In this document: piece after piece, positions 1-6,673 of the stretch
Layout of the letters: the number at the start of each line of letters is the position of its first letter
Position numbering within the stretch: the first letter of the stretch is position 1
NCBI GenBank assembly: GCA_025966255.1
Contig: JAOPVG010000357.1
Location: 1 to 9,496, forward strand
Origin: Jatrophihabitans sp.
GTDB lineage: Bacteria > Actinomycetota > Actinomycetes > Mycobacteriales > Jatrophihabitantaceae
Length of the DNA: 9,496 bases
Direction of reading: 5' to 3'
Translations under genes and position numbers: made by a program
Notes under the pieces: model-generated
Told to the model about the DNA's origin: nothing
Seen by the model: the letters and a program-made list of their open reading frames with translations, nothing else
Database searches by the model: none

Positions 1-389
1 GACTGCGGCTCCATCTGCGGGACCAAATCGAGCAGTCCGCGCAGGTAGCGGCGAGGACTGTTCTGCAATTGCCGGTCGGTACCGGCGAAGTACAGCGCGA
101 TCTCGTGCACCGCGTCATCGACGATCAGCTGGGGAAGATCGATCTCCCACCGGTGTTGGCCATTCCCGATTCCGGCCGCGAGCAGGTCGGCGCCCATGCG
201 GGCGGCGGTGATCGTCGTGTGCCGGGCTCCGTCAACCCAGACCTCGAGATCAATGGGTTCCTCCGGCCGGGTGCTGTCCCACGCCCACCCCGCGAGGAGG
301 TCGGTGTTCAAACCGTCGATGACCCCGGCCAGCGAGGACGGAATCGCGTCCGGGATCGCGTCGGTTCGGGTGGGCTGCCGCCTGATCAC
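1..389 (-). CDS. Partial protein with a glycosyltransferase-associated N-terminal domain
   Basis: The frame stays open for 129 codons from a GTG at 389 to the window edge, so the C-terminal part is missing. The translation begins MIRRQPTRTD. Residues about 18-100 show the pattern GWAWDSTRPEEPIDLEVWVD, then a conserved R-x-G-A-D-L-L-A-A-G-I-G-x-G-x-H-x-W-E stretch ending in LP. From general knowledge, this small beta-rich module (a 'GWA.D...P..P..V.V..DG' signature) often precedes glycosyltransferase, methyltransferase or sulfotransferase domains in surface-polysaccharide loci. Which enzyme follows here cannot be seen. The start is supported by a TAGGTT hexamer 6 bases upstream and, alternatively, by purine-rich GAGG/AGG 8-12 bases upstream. 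The gene is divergent from an LCP phosphotransferase gene, which fits a role in making or modifying an envelope glycopolymer. The coding frame is secure; the function is inferred. Confidence 0.7.
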   Translation of the reverse strand, partial: MIRRQPTRTDAIPDAIPSSLAGVIDGLNTDLLAGWAWDSTRPEEPIDLEVWVDGARHTTITAARMGADLLAAGIGNGQHRWEIDLPQLIVDDAVHEIALYFAGTDRQLQNSPRRYLRGLLDLVPQMEPQ

Positions 390-395
390 GCGAAA

Positions 396-401
396 AACCT
401 A
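396..401 (-). promoter_or_regulatory. Candidate -10 element of the minus-strand edge gene
   Basis: On the minus strand the hexamer TAGGTT fits the actinobacterial TANNNT -10 pattern and lies 6 bases before the GTG at 389, so the transcript would be leaderless or nearly so. No good -35 is visible; TTGGGG lies 20 bases further upstream. The overlap with a purine-rich possible ribosome binding site makes this less certain than the other cases in the window. Confidence 0.4.
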
Positions 402-454
402 CCTCACCGAACCCCGCATTTCCCCAAGCGATGGACGACGGCATCGGCGATCCA

Positions 455-471
455 GTGCCGGTCACCGGCAC
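455..471. promoter_or_regulatory. 17-base palindrome in a divergent promoter region
   Basis: GTGCCGGTCACCGGCAC has two perfect 8-base arms around one central base. It lies between the two divergent genes, with its centre about 54 bases before the LCP gene start and about 74 before the edge gene start. Position and symmetry suit a dimeric regulator, for example an activator of the LCP gene. GC-rich palindromes also arise by chance in this kind of DNA. Confidence 0.4.
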
Positions 472-503
472 GACATTCAGCCAGTTGCCAGCGGTCGTCC
501 TTG

Positions 504-509
504 TACTCT
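504..509 (+). promoter_or_regulatory. Candidate -10 element of the LCP gene (leaderless)
   Basis: TACTCT fits TANNNT and is followed by exactly 7 bases before the GTG at 517, the spacing expected when transcription begins at the start codon. The same layout occurs before murT and before the lipoprotein gene in this window. There is no Shine-Dalgarno sequence before 517, which agrees with leaderless translation. No consensus -35 is visible. Confidence 0.55.
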
Positions 510-516
510 CGATGGA

Positions 517-1719
517 GTGTCCGCGTCCTTGCCCCCAAACCTCGATCCCCGAGGGCGTCGACGCGCCACGGGCCGGGGAAGCGCACGGGGCCGCGTCGCC
601 CGTCCGATCGGCCGCGTGCTCGGGGCCATGCTCTCGGCCGGCCTGCTCCTCCTCGCCGGTTACTACTGGCAGACGTTCCGGTCGATAAACAACGGCGTGC
701 CCCGGTTGCAGAACCTGGCGGTCGGTCAGGCCCCGAGCGACAGCGTCAAGGTCCCGAGCGGCAAGGACATGAACATCCTGCTCGTCGGCAACGACGATCG
801 GACCAACATGACCAAGGCCGAGCAGGCCACGCTGCGGGTCGGCTCCGACGGCGGCAGCAAGTCCACCGACACGATGATGATCATGCACGTGCCGGCCGAC
901 GGGTCCAAGGCCACGCTCATCTCGCTGCCCCGCGACTCGTACGTCTCCATCCCCGGACACGGCATGAACCGGCTGAACTCTGCATACGTCTTCGGCTACA
1001 ACGACAAGAGCGGCACGATCGACGAGAAGCGCTCGGCGGGCGCGAACCTGCTCATCAAGTCGATCTCCAACCTCACCGGGCTGACGATCAACCACTACAT
1101 CCAGGTCAGCCTGCTCGGCTTCTACGAGATCAGCAACGCCATCGGCGGCATCCCGGTCAACCTCTGCAATGCGGTCGACGACTCGCCCGCCGCCAACCAA
1201 GCGGCCGGGTTGGACGGCGGCTCCGGACTGGTGCTGTCCAAGGGCATGCACACCATCAAGGGCGTCACGGCACTCGAGTTCGTCCGGCAGCGACACTTCC
1301 TTCCCGGCGGTGACCTCGACCGTGTCCGCCGCCAGCAGTACTTCCTCACCGCCGCGTTCCGGCAGGTGGCCTCGGCCGGCATCCTGACCAAGCTCAACGC
1401 GCTGGGTAGCGCGCTCAAGCGCAACGTCTACCTCGACCCCGGCCTCGACCTCCTCGGGATCGCCCAACAGCTCGAGCACCTCACCGCGAACAACATCATC
1501 GGCAAGACCATCCCGACCAACGCGCAGCAGATCAACGGGCAGGACGTCCTGGCCGTCGACAAGACCCAGGTCCGGGCCTTCCTCGGCCAGCTGTTGAACA
1601 AGCCGACGCCCTCTGTGACACCGAGTTCGGCGAAGTCGACCACGAAGAAGCCCGCGTCAACGTCCCCCAGCGGATCTGCGAGCAAGACAAAGGCGATCGA
1701 CGCGACCTGCATCAACTGA
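517..1719 (+). CDS. LytR-CpsA-Psr (LCP) family glycopolymer phosphotransferase
   Basis: The 400-residue protein has an Arg-rich cytoplasmic N-terminus (1-33), one membrane helix (about 34-50) and an extracytoplasmic LCP domain (about 83-330). Family hallmarks are visible: NILLVGNDDR (87-95), STDTMMIMHV with Asp118, LISLPRDSYV with Arg139, MNRLNSAYVFG (150-160), GGIPV (210-214) and EFVRQRH...GGDLDRVRRQQ (254-274). These Asp and Arg residues bind the pyrophosphate of polyprenyl substrates. LCP enzymes transfer undecaprenyl-linked glycopolymers (teichoic acid, arabinogalactan, capsule) to peptidoglycan outside the membrane. A Ser/Thr/Pro/Lys-rich tail (about 362-392) follows. The only two cysteines, C217 and C398, could form a disulfide tying the tail to the domain. 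The frame is open upstream to 196, but coding character starts near 517, where a GTG lies 7 bases after a -10 hexamer. The substrate is unknown; the divergent glycosyltransferase-like gene suggests a polysaccharide locus. Confidence 0.93.
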   Translation: MSASLPPNLDPRGRRRATGRGSARGRVARPIGRVLGAMLSAGLLLLAGYYWQTFRSINNGVPRLQNLAVGQAPSDSVKVPSGKDMNILLVGNDDRTNMTKAEQATLRVGSDGGSKSTDTMMIMHVPADGSKATLISLPRDSYVSIPGHGMNRLNSAYVFGYNDKSGTIDEKRSAGANLLIKSISNLTGLTINHYIQVSLLGFYEISNAIGGIPVNLCNAVDDSPAANQAAGLDGGSGLVLSKGMHTIKGVTALEFVRQRHFLPGGDLDRVRRQQYFLTAAFRQVASAGILTKLNALGSALKRNVYLDPGLDLLGIAQQLEHLTANNIIGKTIPTNAQQINGQDVLAVDKTQVRAFLGQLLNKPTPSVTPSSAKSTTKKPASTSPSGSASKTKAIDATCIN

Positions 1720-1748
1720 GCGCACGTTGACCCGGGCCGGTCCTAATC

Positions 1749-1769
1749 ACCCGCGTCCCAGGAGCGGGT
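1749..1769 (+). terminator. Weak hairpin downstream of the LCP gene
   Basis: ACCCGC and GCGGGT form a 6-base-pair stem with a 9-base loop, 30 bases after the LCP stop codon. There is no T-tract, so this is at best a weak or factor-assisted terminator. I see no gene in the rest of the 1720-1962 spacer. A TTGAAA at 1889-1894 could be a -35 for the downstream protease gene, but no convincing -10 follows at normal spacing. Confidence 0.3.
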
Positions 1770-1952
1770 CCGATCTGCACCGGCGGACGCTGCGGCGGCG
1801 CGGGGGTCCTCTGGCGCACGTGGGCACTTTTTGCCATGCAGGAACCAGCCACATCACCCCGGTCACGGATCCGGCCTGCCTGCCTAAGTTGAAACCTTGT
1901 GTGTCAATCGGGCTTTTGTCCGCTAGACGCACGCTTCTTGTCCATCACGAGT

Positions 1953-1957
1953 GGAGG
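1953..1957 (+). promoter_or_regulatory. Ribosome binding site that decides the protease start
   Basis: GGAGG lies 5 bases before the ATG at 1963. An in-frame GTG at 1951 overlaps this site, so it cannot use it. Starting at 1963 also gives a clean signal peptide (MRKRSITAAM...) without the extra MEAC. Confidence 0.75.
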
Positions 1958-1962
1958 CATGC

Positions 1963-3864
1963 ATGCGCAAACGCAGCATCACCGCGGCAATGATCACCGG
2001 TACCACGGTGCTCGCCTCGGCGCTGACGTCGACGGGATCGGCTTCGGCCGCGCCCTCCCCCAAGGCCGTCCCGAACACCAAGCCAGCCTGGACGGCCCAC
2101 GCCAAACACCTCGGCCATGCGAGCAACAGCGCGGCCGTGAACGCCCGCGTCTATCTCGCCCCCAACGGTGGCCTCGACGCGGTCAAGCAGGTTGCCACAG
2201 CCGTGTCCACCCCCGGCAGCGCGAGCTTCCACAAGTTCCTGACCCCGGCCCAGTACCAGGCCCGGTTCGGCACCACGGGCGCCACCGTCACCGCGGTCTC
2301 CGCCTACCTCCGCTCGGCCGGGCTCAAGGTGACTGGCGTCGGGGCGAGCAACCGCTACGTCTCGATCACCGGCACCGTCCAGGACGCCGAAAAGGCCTTC
2401 GGCGCGCAGATCGACAACTACACCCACAACGGCAAGCAGGTGCAGGCACCGGCCAGCACGCTGACCGTCCCGGCCGACGTCGCGTCGTCGGTGTTGACCG
2501 TCACCGGGCTCGACACCACGCCGCGCAAGACGAGTCCGGCCACCAAGCAGGCCGAGCCGCCACCAGCCGGCTTCCGCAACGCCCGGCCGTGCTCGCTCTA
2601 CTACGGCCAGGTGCAGGCCAAGTACAAGGCCGACTTCCACACCCCGCTGCCCAAGTTCAACGGCCAGACGCTGTCCTACGCGCCGTGTGGCTACACCGGC
2701 CCGCAGTTCCGGGCGGCCTACGAGGGCAACACCACTTTGGACGGCACCGGCGTCACCGTCGCGATCACTGACGCCTACGCGGCGCCGACGATCCGCGGCG
2801 ACGCCAACAAGTACGCCAAGAACCACGGCGACGGTGCCTACGCCCCGGGCCAGTACACCCAGACGCTGCCGGCGAGCTTCAACCGGCAGGCTCAGTGCGG
2901 CCCGTCCGGCTGGTACGGCGAGCAGACCCTCGACGTCGAGGCCGTGCATGCGATGGCGCCCGGCGCGAAGATCCACTACTACGCCTCGGCGAGCTGCTTC
3001 GACGATGACTTCCTGAACACGCTCCAGCGAGTCGTCGACGACGGGACGGCCAAGCTCGTCTCCAACTCGTGGGGCGACCTCGAGCAGAACGAGAGCGCCG
3101 ACCAGGTCGCGGCTTACGAGGCGGTCTTCATCCAGGGCGCCACCGAGGGCATCAGCTTCCTGTTCTCCTCCGGTGACAACGGTGACGAGCTCGCCAACAC
3201 TGGCCTCAAGCAGGCCGACTACCCGACCTCGGACCCGTACGTGACGAGCGTCGGTGGCACCTCGACCGCGATCGGCGCGAACGGCAAGATCTCGTTCCAG
3301 ACCGGCTGGGGCACCCAGAAGTACAGCCTGTCCTCGGACGGTAAGTCGTGGACGAGCGTTGGCTTCCTGTACGGCGCGGGCGGCGGTACGTCGTCGCTGT
3401 TCAACCAGCCGTCCTACCAGCAGGGCGTCACGTCGAGCCCGTATCGGCAGGATCCGGACGTCGCGATGGATGCCGACCCCAACACCGGCATGCTGGTCGG
3501 TGAGACGCAGACGTTCCCGAACGGAGTGTTCTACGACGAGTACCGCATCGGCGGCACCAGCCTGGCCTCCCCGCTGTTCGCCGGATTGACCGCGCTGTCG
3601 CTGCAGCACTCCGGCAGCGGCGCCGGCCTGCTCAACCCGGCGATTTACCAGAACGCGTCGACCGCGTTCCAGGACGTGCGGGGAACCCCGCCGGAGGCCG
3701 GCGACGTTCGGGTGGACTTCGCCAACGGTGTGGATGCGTCGGGCGGCCTGCTCTACTCCGTCCGCACGTTCAACCAGGACAGCAGCCTGAAGGTCAAGGC
3801 GGGCTACGACCTGGTGACCGGCGTCGGTGTGCCCAAGCCCACCTGGCTCACCGCCCTCGGGTAG
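1963..3864 (+). CDS. Secreted S53 family (sedolisin/kumamolisin-like) serine-carboxyl protease
   Basis: The 633-residue preproenzyme has a signal peptide (MRKR, a hydrophobic stretch, AxA near 27-29), a pro-kumamolisin activation domain (about 35-185, with ARVYLAPNGG and a SFHKFLTPAQYQARFG stretch) and a catalytic domain (about 235-630). The S53 active site is complete: Glu320 and Asp324 in GEQTLDVE, the oxyanion Asp405 in FLFSSGDNGDE, and the nucleophile Ser533 in GGTSLASP. The C-terminal Ca2+ site is recognisable as AFQDVRG (Asp571) and AGYDLVTGVG (Asp616). A lysine (612) occupies a position that is glycine in kumamolisin, but that ligand is a backbone carbonyl. Four cysteines (210, 242, 312, 345) could form two disulfides. 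Family members are exported, self-activating acid proteases, so this is probably nutritional proteolysis in acidic soil. It appears monocistronic: a strong ribosome binding site precedes it and a hairpin follows it. Confidence 0.95.
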   Translation: MRKRSITAAMITGTTVLASALTSTGSASAAPSPKAVPNTKPAWTAHAKHLGHASNSAAVNARVYLAPNGGLDAVKQVATAVSTPGSASFHKFLTPAQYQARFGTTGATVTAVSAYLRSAGLKVTGVGASNRYVSITGTVQDAEKAFGAQIDNYTHNGKQVQAPASTLTVPADVASSVLTVTGLDTTPRKTSPATKQAEPPPAGFRNARPCSLYYGQVQAKYKADFHTPLPKFNGQTLSYAPCGYTGPQFRAAYEGNTTLDGTGVTVAITDAYAAPTIRGDANKYAKNHGDGAYAPGQYTQTLPASFNRQAQCGPSGWYGEQTLDVEAVHAMAPGAKIHYYASASCFDDDFLNTLQRVVDDGTAKLVSNSWGDLEQNESADQVAAYEAVFIQGATEGISFLFSSGDNGDELANTGLKQADYPTSDPYVTSVGGTSTAIGANGKISFQTGWGTQKYSLSSDGKSWTSVGFLYGAGGGTSSLFNQPSYQQGVTSSPYRQDPDVAMDADPNTGMLVGETQTFPNGVFYDEYRIGGTSLASPLFAGLTALSLQHSGSGAGLLNPAIYQNASTAFQDVRGTPPEAGDVRVDFANGVDASGGLLYSVRTFNQDSSLKVKAGYDLVTGVGVPKPTWLTALG

Positions 3865-3879
3865 TCCTCGACCGACCTG

Positions 3880-3909
3880 GCCCCCGCACGATGCGCTCCG
3901 TGCGGGGGC
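3880..3909 (+). terminator. Strong hairpin after the S53 protease gene
   Basis: GCCCCCGCACG and CGTGCGGGGGC form an 11-base-pair perfect stem with the 8-base loop ATGCGCTC, starting 16 bases after the protease stop. No U-tract follows, as is common for actinobacterial terminators. The stem ends 15 bases before the -10 of murT, so any -35 contacts for murT would fall in or next to it. Confidence 0.75.
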
Positions 3910-3924
3910 TGAGTCGCGTCTCGG

Positions 3925-3930
3925 TACCGT
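3925..3930 (+). promoter_or_regulatory. Candidate -10 element of the murT-gatD operon (leaderless)
   Basis: TACCGT fits TANNNT and is followed by exactly 7 bases before the ATG at 3938. No ribosome binding site precedes this ATG. The layout implies transcription starting at or next to the start codon. No -35 consensus is visible at 16-18 bases upstream. Confidence 0.6.
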
Positions 3931-3937
3931 CTTGTCC

Positions 3938-5203
3938 ATGACCTTGCTCGCGGTGTGGCTCGGCAAGCTGACGCTGCTGGGGCTACGCCTGATCGGACGG
4001 CGGGGCAATGCGCTGCCCGGTCTGGTGGTCGAGAAGGTTTTCCCGCGCTTCCTGGCCCGCGCGATGGCCCGGCTGCCGGAGGGCGTCGTCGTCGTCACCG
4101 GCACCAACGGCAAGACGACGACCACGAAGATGGTGGCCACCGTCCTCGACGAGGGGCTGCGGGTCCTCACCAACGACACCGGCTCGAACTTCGTGCGGGG
4201 CGCGATCACTGCCACCATCGAGAATGCCAGCTGGTCCGGGCGGCTGCCGTACGACGTGGCCGTGTTCGAGCTGGACGAGGCCTGGGCGGTGCGCTTCGTC
4301 GGGCTGGTGGCGCCGCGCCGCTGCCTGCTGCTCAACGTGATGCGCGACCAATTGGACCGCTTCGGCGAGATCGACACCACCGCCGGCCTCCTCGGCAAGG
4401 TCGCTGCGGCCACCACCGGCCACGTGGTGCTGAACCGGGACGACGAACGCGTGGCCGCCCTGGCTGCCCGGACGCGCGCCGAGGTCAGCTACTACGGCGT
4501 CTCGGCCGAACTGCGCGAGATGTTTCCCAACGACGAGGAGCTCTACGGCGGCCCGGTGCACGTCTCGGATCTGCCGGCCACGGTGGAACTGCGCACGCTA
4601 CCGAGTCCGGCGCATCCCGCCGCGACGCTGCGAATCGGCGGCCGCGACCATGATGTCCTGCTCCGCGCCGAGGGCCCGCACAACGCCCAGAACGCTTGCG
4701 GCGCGGCGGCGCTGGCCCTGAGCTTCGGCTTCGACCAGGCGAGGGTGCTGGCCGGGCTGGCCAAGGTCTCGCCCGCGTTCGGGCGCGGCCAGACGTTCAC
4801 CGTCGACGGGCGGCGGGTCGTGCTGCAGCTGGTGAAGAATCCCGCCGGTTTCCGGCAGACGCTGCGCACGCTCGATGCCAGGACGCCCGAGGCCGTCGTG
4901 ATCGCGATCAACGACGACTACGCCGACGGGCGCGACGTGTCCTGGCTCTGGGACGTCGACTTCACCGCGCTCGGGCCGCTGCCGTCGCGGCGCTACACCG
5001 CCGGGACCCGCGCGGCCGACATGGCGGTGCGGCTGCGTTACGACGAGGTCGACGTGGACGAGATCGAGGTCGACCTGGAGAAGGCGGTGCGCTCGGCCGT
5101 CGGCGCGGTCCAGGCCGGGGAGCACGTGGTCGTCTTCAGTACCTACACGGCGATGTGGGCGCTGCACGCCGTGCTGCAGCGGATCGGGCAGGCCGTTCAA
5201 TGA
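3938..5203 (+). CDS. murT: Lipid II isoglutaminyl synthase, MurT subunit
   Basis: The 421-residue Mur-ligase-like protein works with GatD to amidate the alpha-carboxyl of D-Glu in the lipid II stem peptide, giving D-isoglutamine at the cytoplasmic membrane face. The ATP P-loop TGTNGKTTTTK lies at 54-64. NDTGSNFVRG (79-88), ELDEAW (111-116) and the MRDQLDRFGEID stretch (135-146) are typical MurT. A C-terminal DUF1727 domain (about 295-415) includes LVKNPAGF and YADGRDVSWLWD (328-339); the Asp-rich motif there probably supplies the Asp that completes the amidotransferase triad. The protein has only two cysteines (129 and 254), so the Cys4 zinc ribbon known from Staphylococcus aureus and Streptococcus pneumoniae MurT is absent. 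The ATG at 3938 is chosen because of the -10 at 3925 and the natural N-terminus MTLLAVWLGK; an open frame upstream runs into the hairpin. The stop overlaps the gatD start (ATGA). Confidence 0.95.
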   Translation: MTLLAVWLGKLTLLGLRLIGRRGNALPGLVVEKVFPRFLARAMARLPEGVVVVTGTNGKTTTTKMVATVLDEGLRVLTNDTGSNFVRGAITATIENASWSGRLPYDVAVFELDEAWAVRFVGLVAPRRCLLLNVMRDQLDRFGEIDTTAGLLGKVAAATTGHVVLNRDDERVAALAARTRAEVSYYGVSAELREMFPNDEELYGGPVHVSDLPATVELRTLPSPAHPAATLRIGGRDHDVLLRAEGPHNAQNACGAAALALSFGFDQARVLAGLAKVSPAFGRGQTFTVDGRRVVLQLVKNPAGFRQTLRTLDARTPEAVVIAINDDYADGRDVSWLWDVDFTALGPLPSRRYTAGTRAADMAVRLRYDEVDVDEIEVDLEKAVRSAVGAVQAGEHVVVFSTYTAMWALHAVLQRIGQAVQ

Positions 5204-5916
5204 TCACCTTGCAGCTGGTGCACCTGTACCCGCGGGAGATGAACATCTACGGCGACACCGGCAATGTGCTGGTGCTCCGCAAGCGGCTGCAGTGGCGCGG
5301 TCTTCCGGTGCAGGTCACCCCGGTGAGCGTGGGCGACCCACTGCCGACCGACGCCGACATCCTGCTCGGCGGTGGCGGCCAGGACGCTGCGCAGGGTGAG
5401 ATCGGCGTCGACTTCGCCGCGCGGGGCCCGGAACTGCGCGCGATGGCCGATGACGGCATGGTGATGTTCGCGATCTGCGGCAGCTACCAGATGCTCGGCC
5501 ACGAATTCGTCACCCAGGAGGGCCGCCACATCGCCGGCGTGGGCGTGCTCGACGTCGTCACCCACGGTCAGTCGGTTCGCCTCATCGGAAACAACCACGT
5601 CGACACCCCCGAGGCGGGCCGTCTCGTCGGCTACGAGAACCACAGCGGCCTGACCACCCTCGGCGCCGGCGCGCGTCCCCTCGGCACCACCCAGACCGGC
5701 CGCGGCAACAACGGCCAGGACGGCACCGAGGGCGCTGTGCGGGACAACGTCATCGGCACGTACCTGCACGGACCAGCGCTGGCCAAGAGCCCGCGCTTCG
5801 CCGACGATCTGCTGCGCCGGGCCTACCTGCGCCGGGGGGTGGACGCGGCGCTGGACCCGCTGGACGATGCCTTGCCCGACCTGGCCGCGCGGACGGCAGT
5901 CGGCCGACCTCGCTAG
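5200..5916 (+). CDS. gatD: Lipid II isoglutaminyl synthase, glutamine amidotransferase subunit GatD
   Basis: The 238-residue class I glutaminase (GATase1/CobQ-like fold) releases ammonia from glutamine for the MurT ligase. The nucleophile is Cys93 in FAICGSYQMLG and the catalytic His is His190 in GTYLHGP. Arg127 in SVRLIGNN corresponds in position to the substrate-contacting Arg128 of the S. aureus enzyme. Other family features are LYPREMNIYGDTGN at the N-terminus, LLGGGGQD (55-62) and GYENHSG (144-150). The ATG overlaps the murT stop in an ATGA arrangement, so the two subunits are translationally coupled, as expected for a stoichiometric heterodimer. Length and motifs are normal for the family. 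The extreme C-terminus is variable and Ala/Asp-rich. Confidence 0.95.
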   Translation: MITLQLVHLYPREMNIYGDTGNVLVLRKRLQWRGLPVQVTPVSVGDPLPTDADILLGGGGQDAAQGEIGVDFAARGPELRAMADDGMVMFAICGSYQMLGHEFVTQEGRHIAGVGVLDVVTHGQSVRLIGNNHVDTPEAGRLVGYENHSGLTTLGAGARPLGTTQTGRGNNGQDGTEGAVRDNVIGTYLHGPALAKSPRFADDLLRRAYLRRGVDAALDPLDDALPDLAARTAVGRPR

Positions 5917-5952
5917 CGGGACGCTCCGCGGGACCGAGCTGTCGGGTCCAGT

Positions 5953-5958
5953 TAGGCT
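5953..5958 (+). promoter_or_regulatory. Candidate -10 element of the lipoprotein gene (leaderless)
   Basis: TAGGCT fits TANNNT and is followed by 7 bases before the GTG at 5966, identical in spacing to the murT and LCP genes. It indicates a promoter separate from murT-gatD, 37 bases after the gatD stop. At the -35 position (5930-5935) only GGGACC is seen, a weak match. Confidence 0.55.
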
Positions 5959-5965
5959 GCGCCTC

Positions 5966-6613
5966 GTGAGACGCCTGCTCCCGCTTGTCCTCGCCCTGTG
6001 CGCGCTCGCGGGCTGTACGTCATCCGGCTCGTCGACCGGGCCCACGTCGCCGACTATTACGCGTACGCAGACCCTCACGCGCACCCCCACCGCCGCGCCG
6101 ACCTTCACGCCGGCGCCGGCGGCGACCGTCCAACCACTCGCGCCGGGCCAGCAGCCGGGCCAGGGTGAGGTGGACAAGACGTGCCCGTACATCCGGTCGG
6201 GCCTGAACGAGGACAGCGGTGGCGGCGTGAACGTCGCCGACATCGAGGGTGACCGCGTTTACCGCACCACCGTGCTCAACCGGCTCAAGCCGGCCGGCTG
6301 CCGGTTCTACTTCTACGCGCCGCCCTACGAGGCGGTGGCCGACATCCAGCCGCGACTCTTCGCCACCGCGACGGCCGCGCACAACGCGCTCGTCCTCACC
6401 GCCCAGGCCGGCACCGAGCAGATCAGCGAGCCGAACTTCGTACCCGGCGTCGACGGGATCTGCTATCGAACGAAGTTCTTCGGCGCCGACGGCCAGCAGG
6501 ACTGGGCCTTCGCCTTCGCCAAGGGCAAGCTGCTGGTCGTCGTCCACACCCAGCGCAAGGACACCTCGCGCAACGCCTTCTACCTCGGTAAGGCGATCGC
6601 CGGAGAGTTTTGA
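5966..6613 (+). CDS. Secreted lipoprotein, DUF2020-like
   Basis: The 215-residue protein starts MRRLLPLVLALCALAGC, a classic lipoprotein signal peptide with lipobox LAGC, so Cys17 would be lipidated and the protein anchored outside the membrane. A Thr/Ser/Pro/Ala-rich linker (18-65) follows, then a compact domain (about 70-215) beginning CPYIRSGLNEDSGG, with GCRFYFYAPPYEAVADIQ (111-128) and CYRTKFFG (166-173). Cys73, 112 and 166 are its only cysteines. The domain resembles the DUF2020 lipoproteins of corynebacteria and mycobacteria, judged from memory of the pattern. No biochemical role can be given. The GTG at 5966 is chosen because it gives the signal peptide and lies 7 bases after a -10 hexamer; the frame is open upstream to 5867 inside gatD. 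It is not an operon partner of murT-gatD by promoter evidence, though read-through is possible. Confidence 0.85.
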   Translation: MRRLLPLVLALCALAGCTSSGSSTGPTSPTITRTQTLTRTPTAAPTFTPAPAATVQPLAPGQQPGQGEVDKTCPYIRSGLNEDSGGGVNVADIEGDRVYRTTVLNRLKPAGCRFYFYAPPYEAVADIQPRLFATATAAHNALVLTAQAGTEQISEPNFVPGVDGICYRTKFFGADGQQDWAFAFAKGKLLVVVHTQRKDTSRNAFYLGKAIAGEF

Positions 6614-6626
6614 TCGGCGGCGCGTG

Positions 6627-6632
6627 GCAGGA
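6627..6632 (+). promoter_or_regulatory. Possible -10 element upstream of ppiA
   Basis: CAGGAT resembles TANNNT in five of the six positions that matter least strictly, and would give a leader of about 35 bases before the ppiA ATG. No -35 is evident. A GGAG ribosome binding site at 6661-6664 lies within that leader. Confidence 0.25.
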
Positions 6633-6673
6633 TGAAACTTCCGCCACCCGCCGTCCTTCAGGAGTTCGTTCAC

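Noticed and set aside
404..586. A 60-codon minus-strand frame in the divergent spacer and LCP 5' end
   Set aside because: The residues look somewhat protein-like, but there is no ribosome binding site at its ATG, it overlaps the LCP coding start, and no family is recognisable.
250..1479. A 409-codon open frame on the minus strand across the LCP gene
   Set aside because: The LCP gene is unmistakable on the other strand, and this translation has no motif. It also conflicts with the real minus-strand edge gene, which uses a different frame.
1720..1962. Possible small RNA or riboswitch in the LCP-protease spacer
   Set aside because: Apart from a weak 6-base-pair hairpin and a lone TTGAAA, no conserved structure or promoter pair could be recognised.
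1945..4416. An 823-codon open frame on the minus strand, antisense to the S53 protease and the start of murT
   Set aside because: It spans two well-supported genes and their intergenic hairpin. Its translation is Arg/Gly/Val/Asp-rich without domains, typical of the antisense shadow of GC-rich third codon positions.
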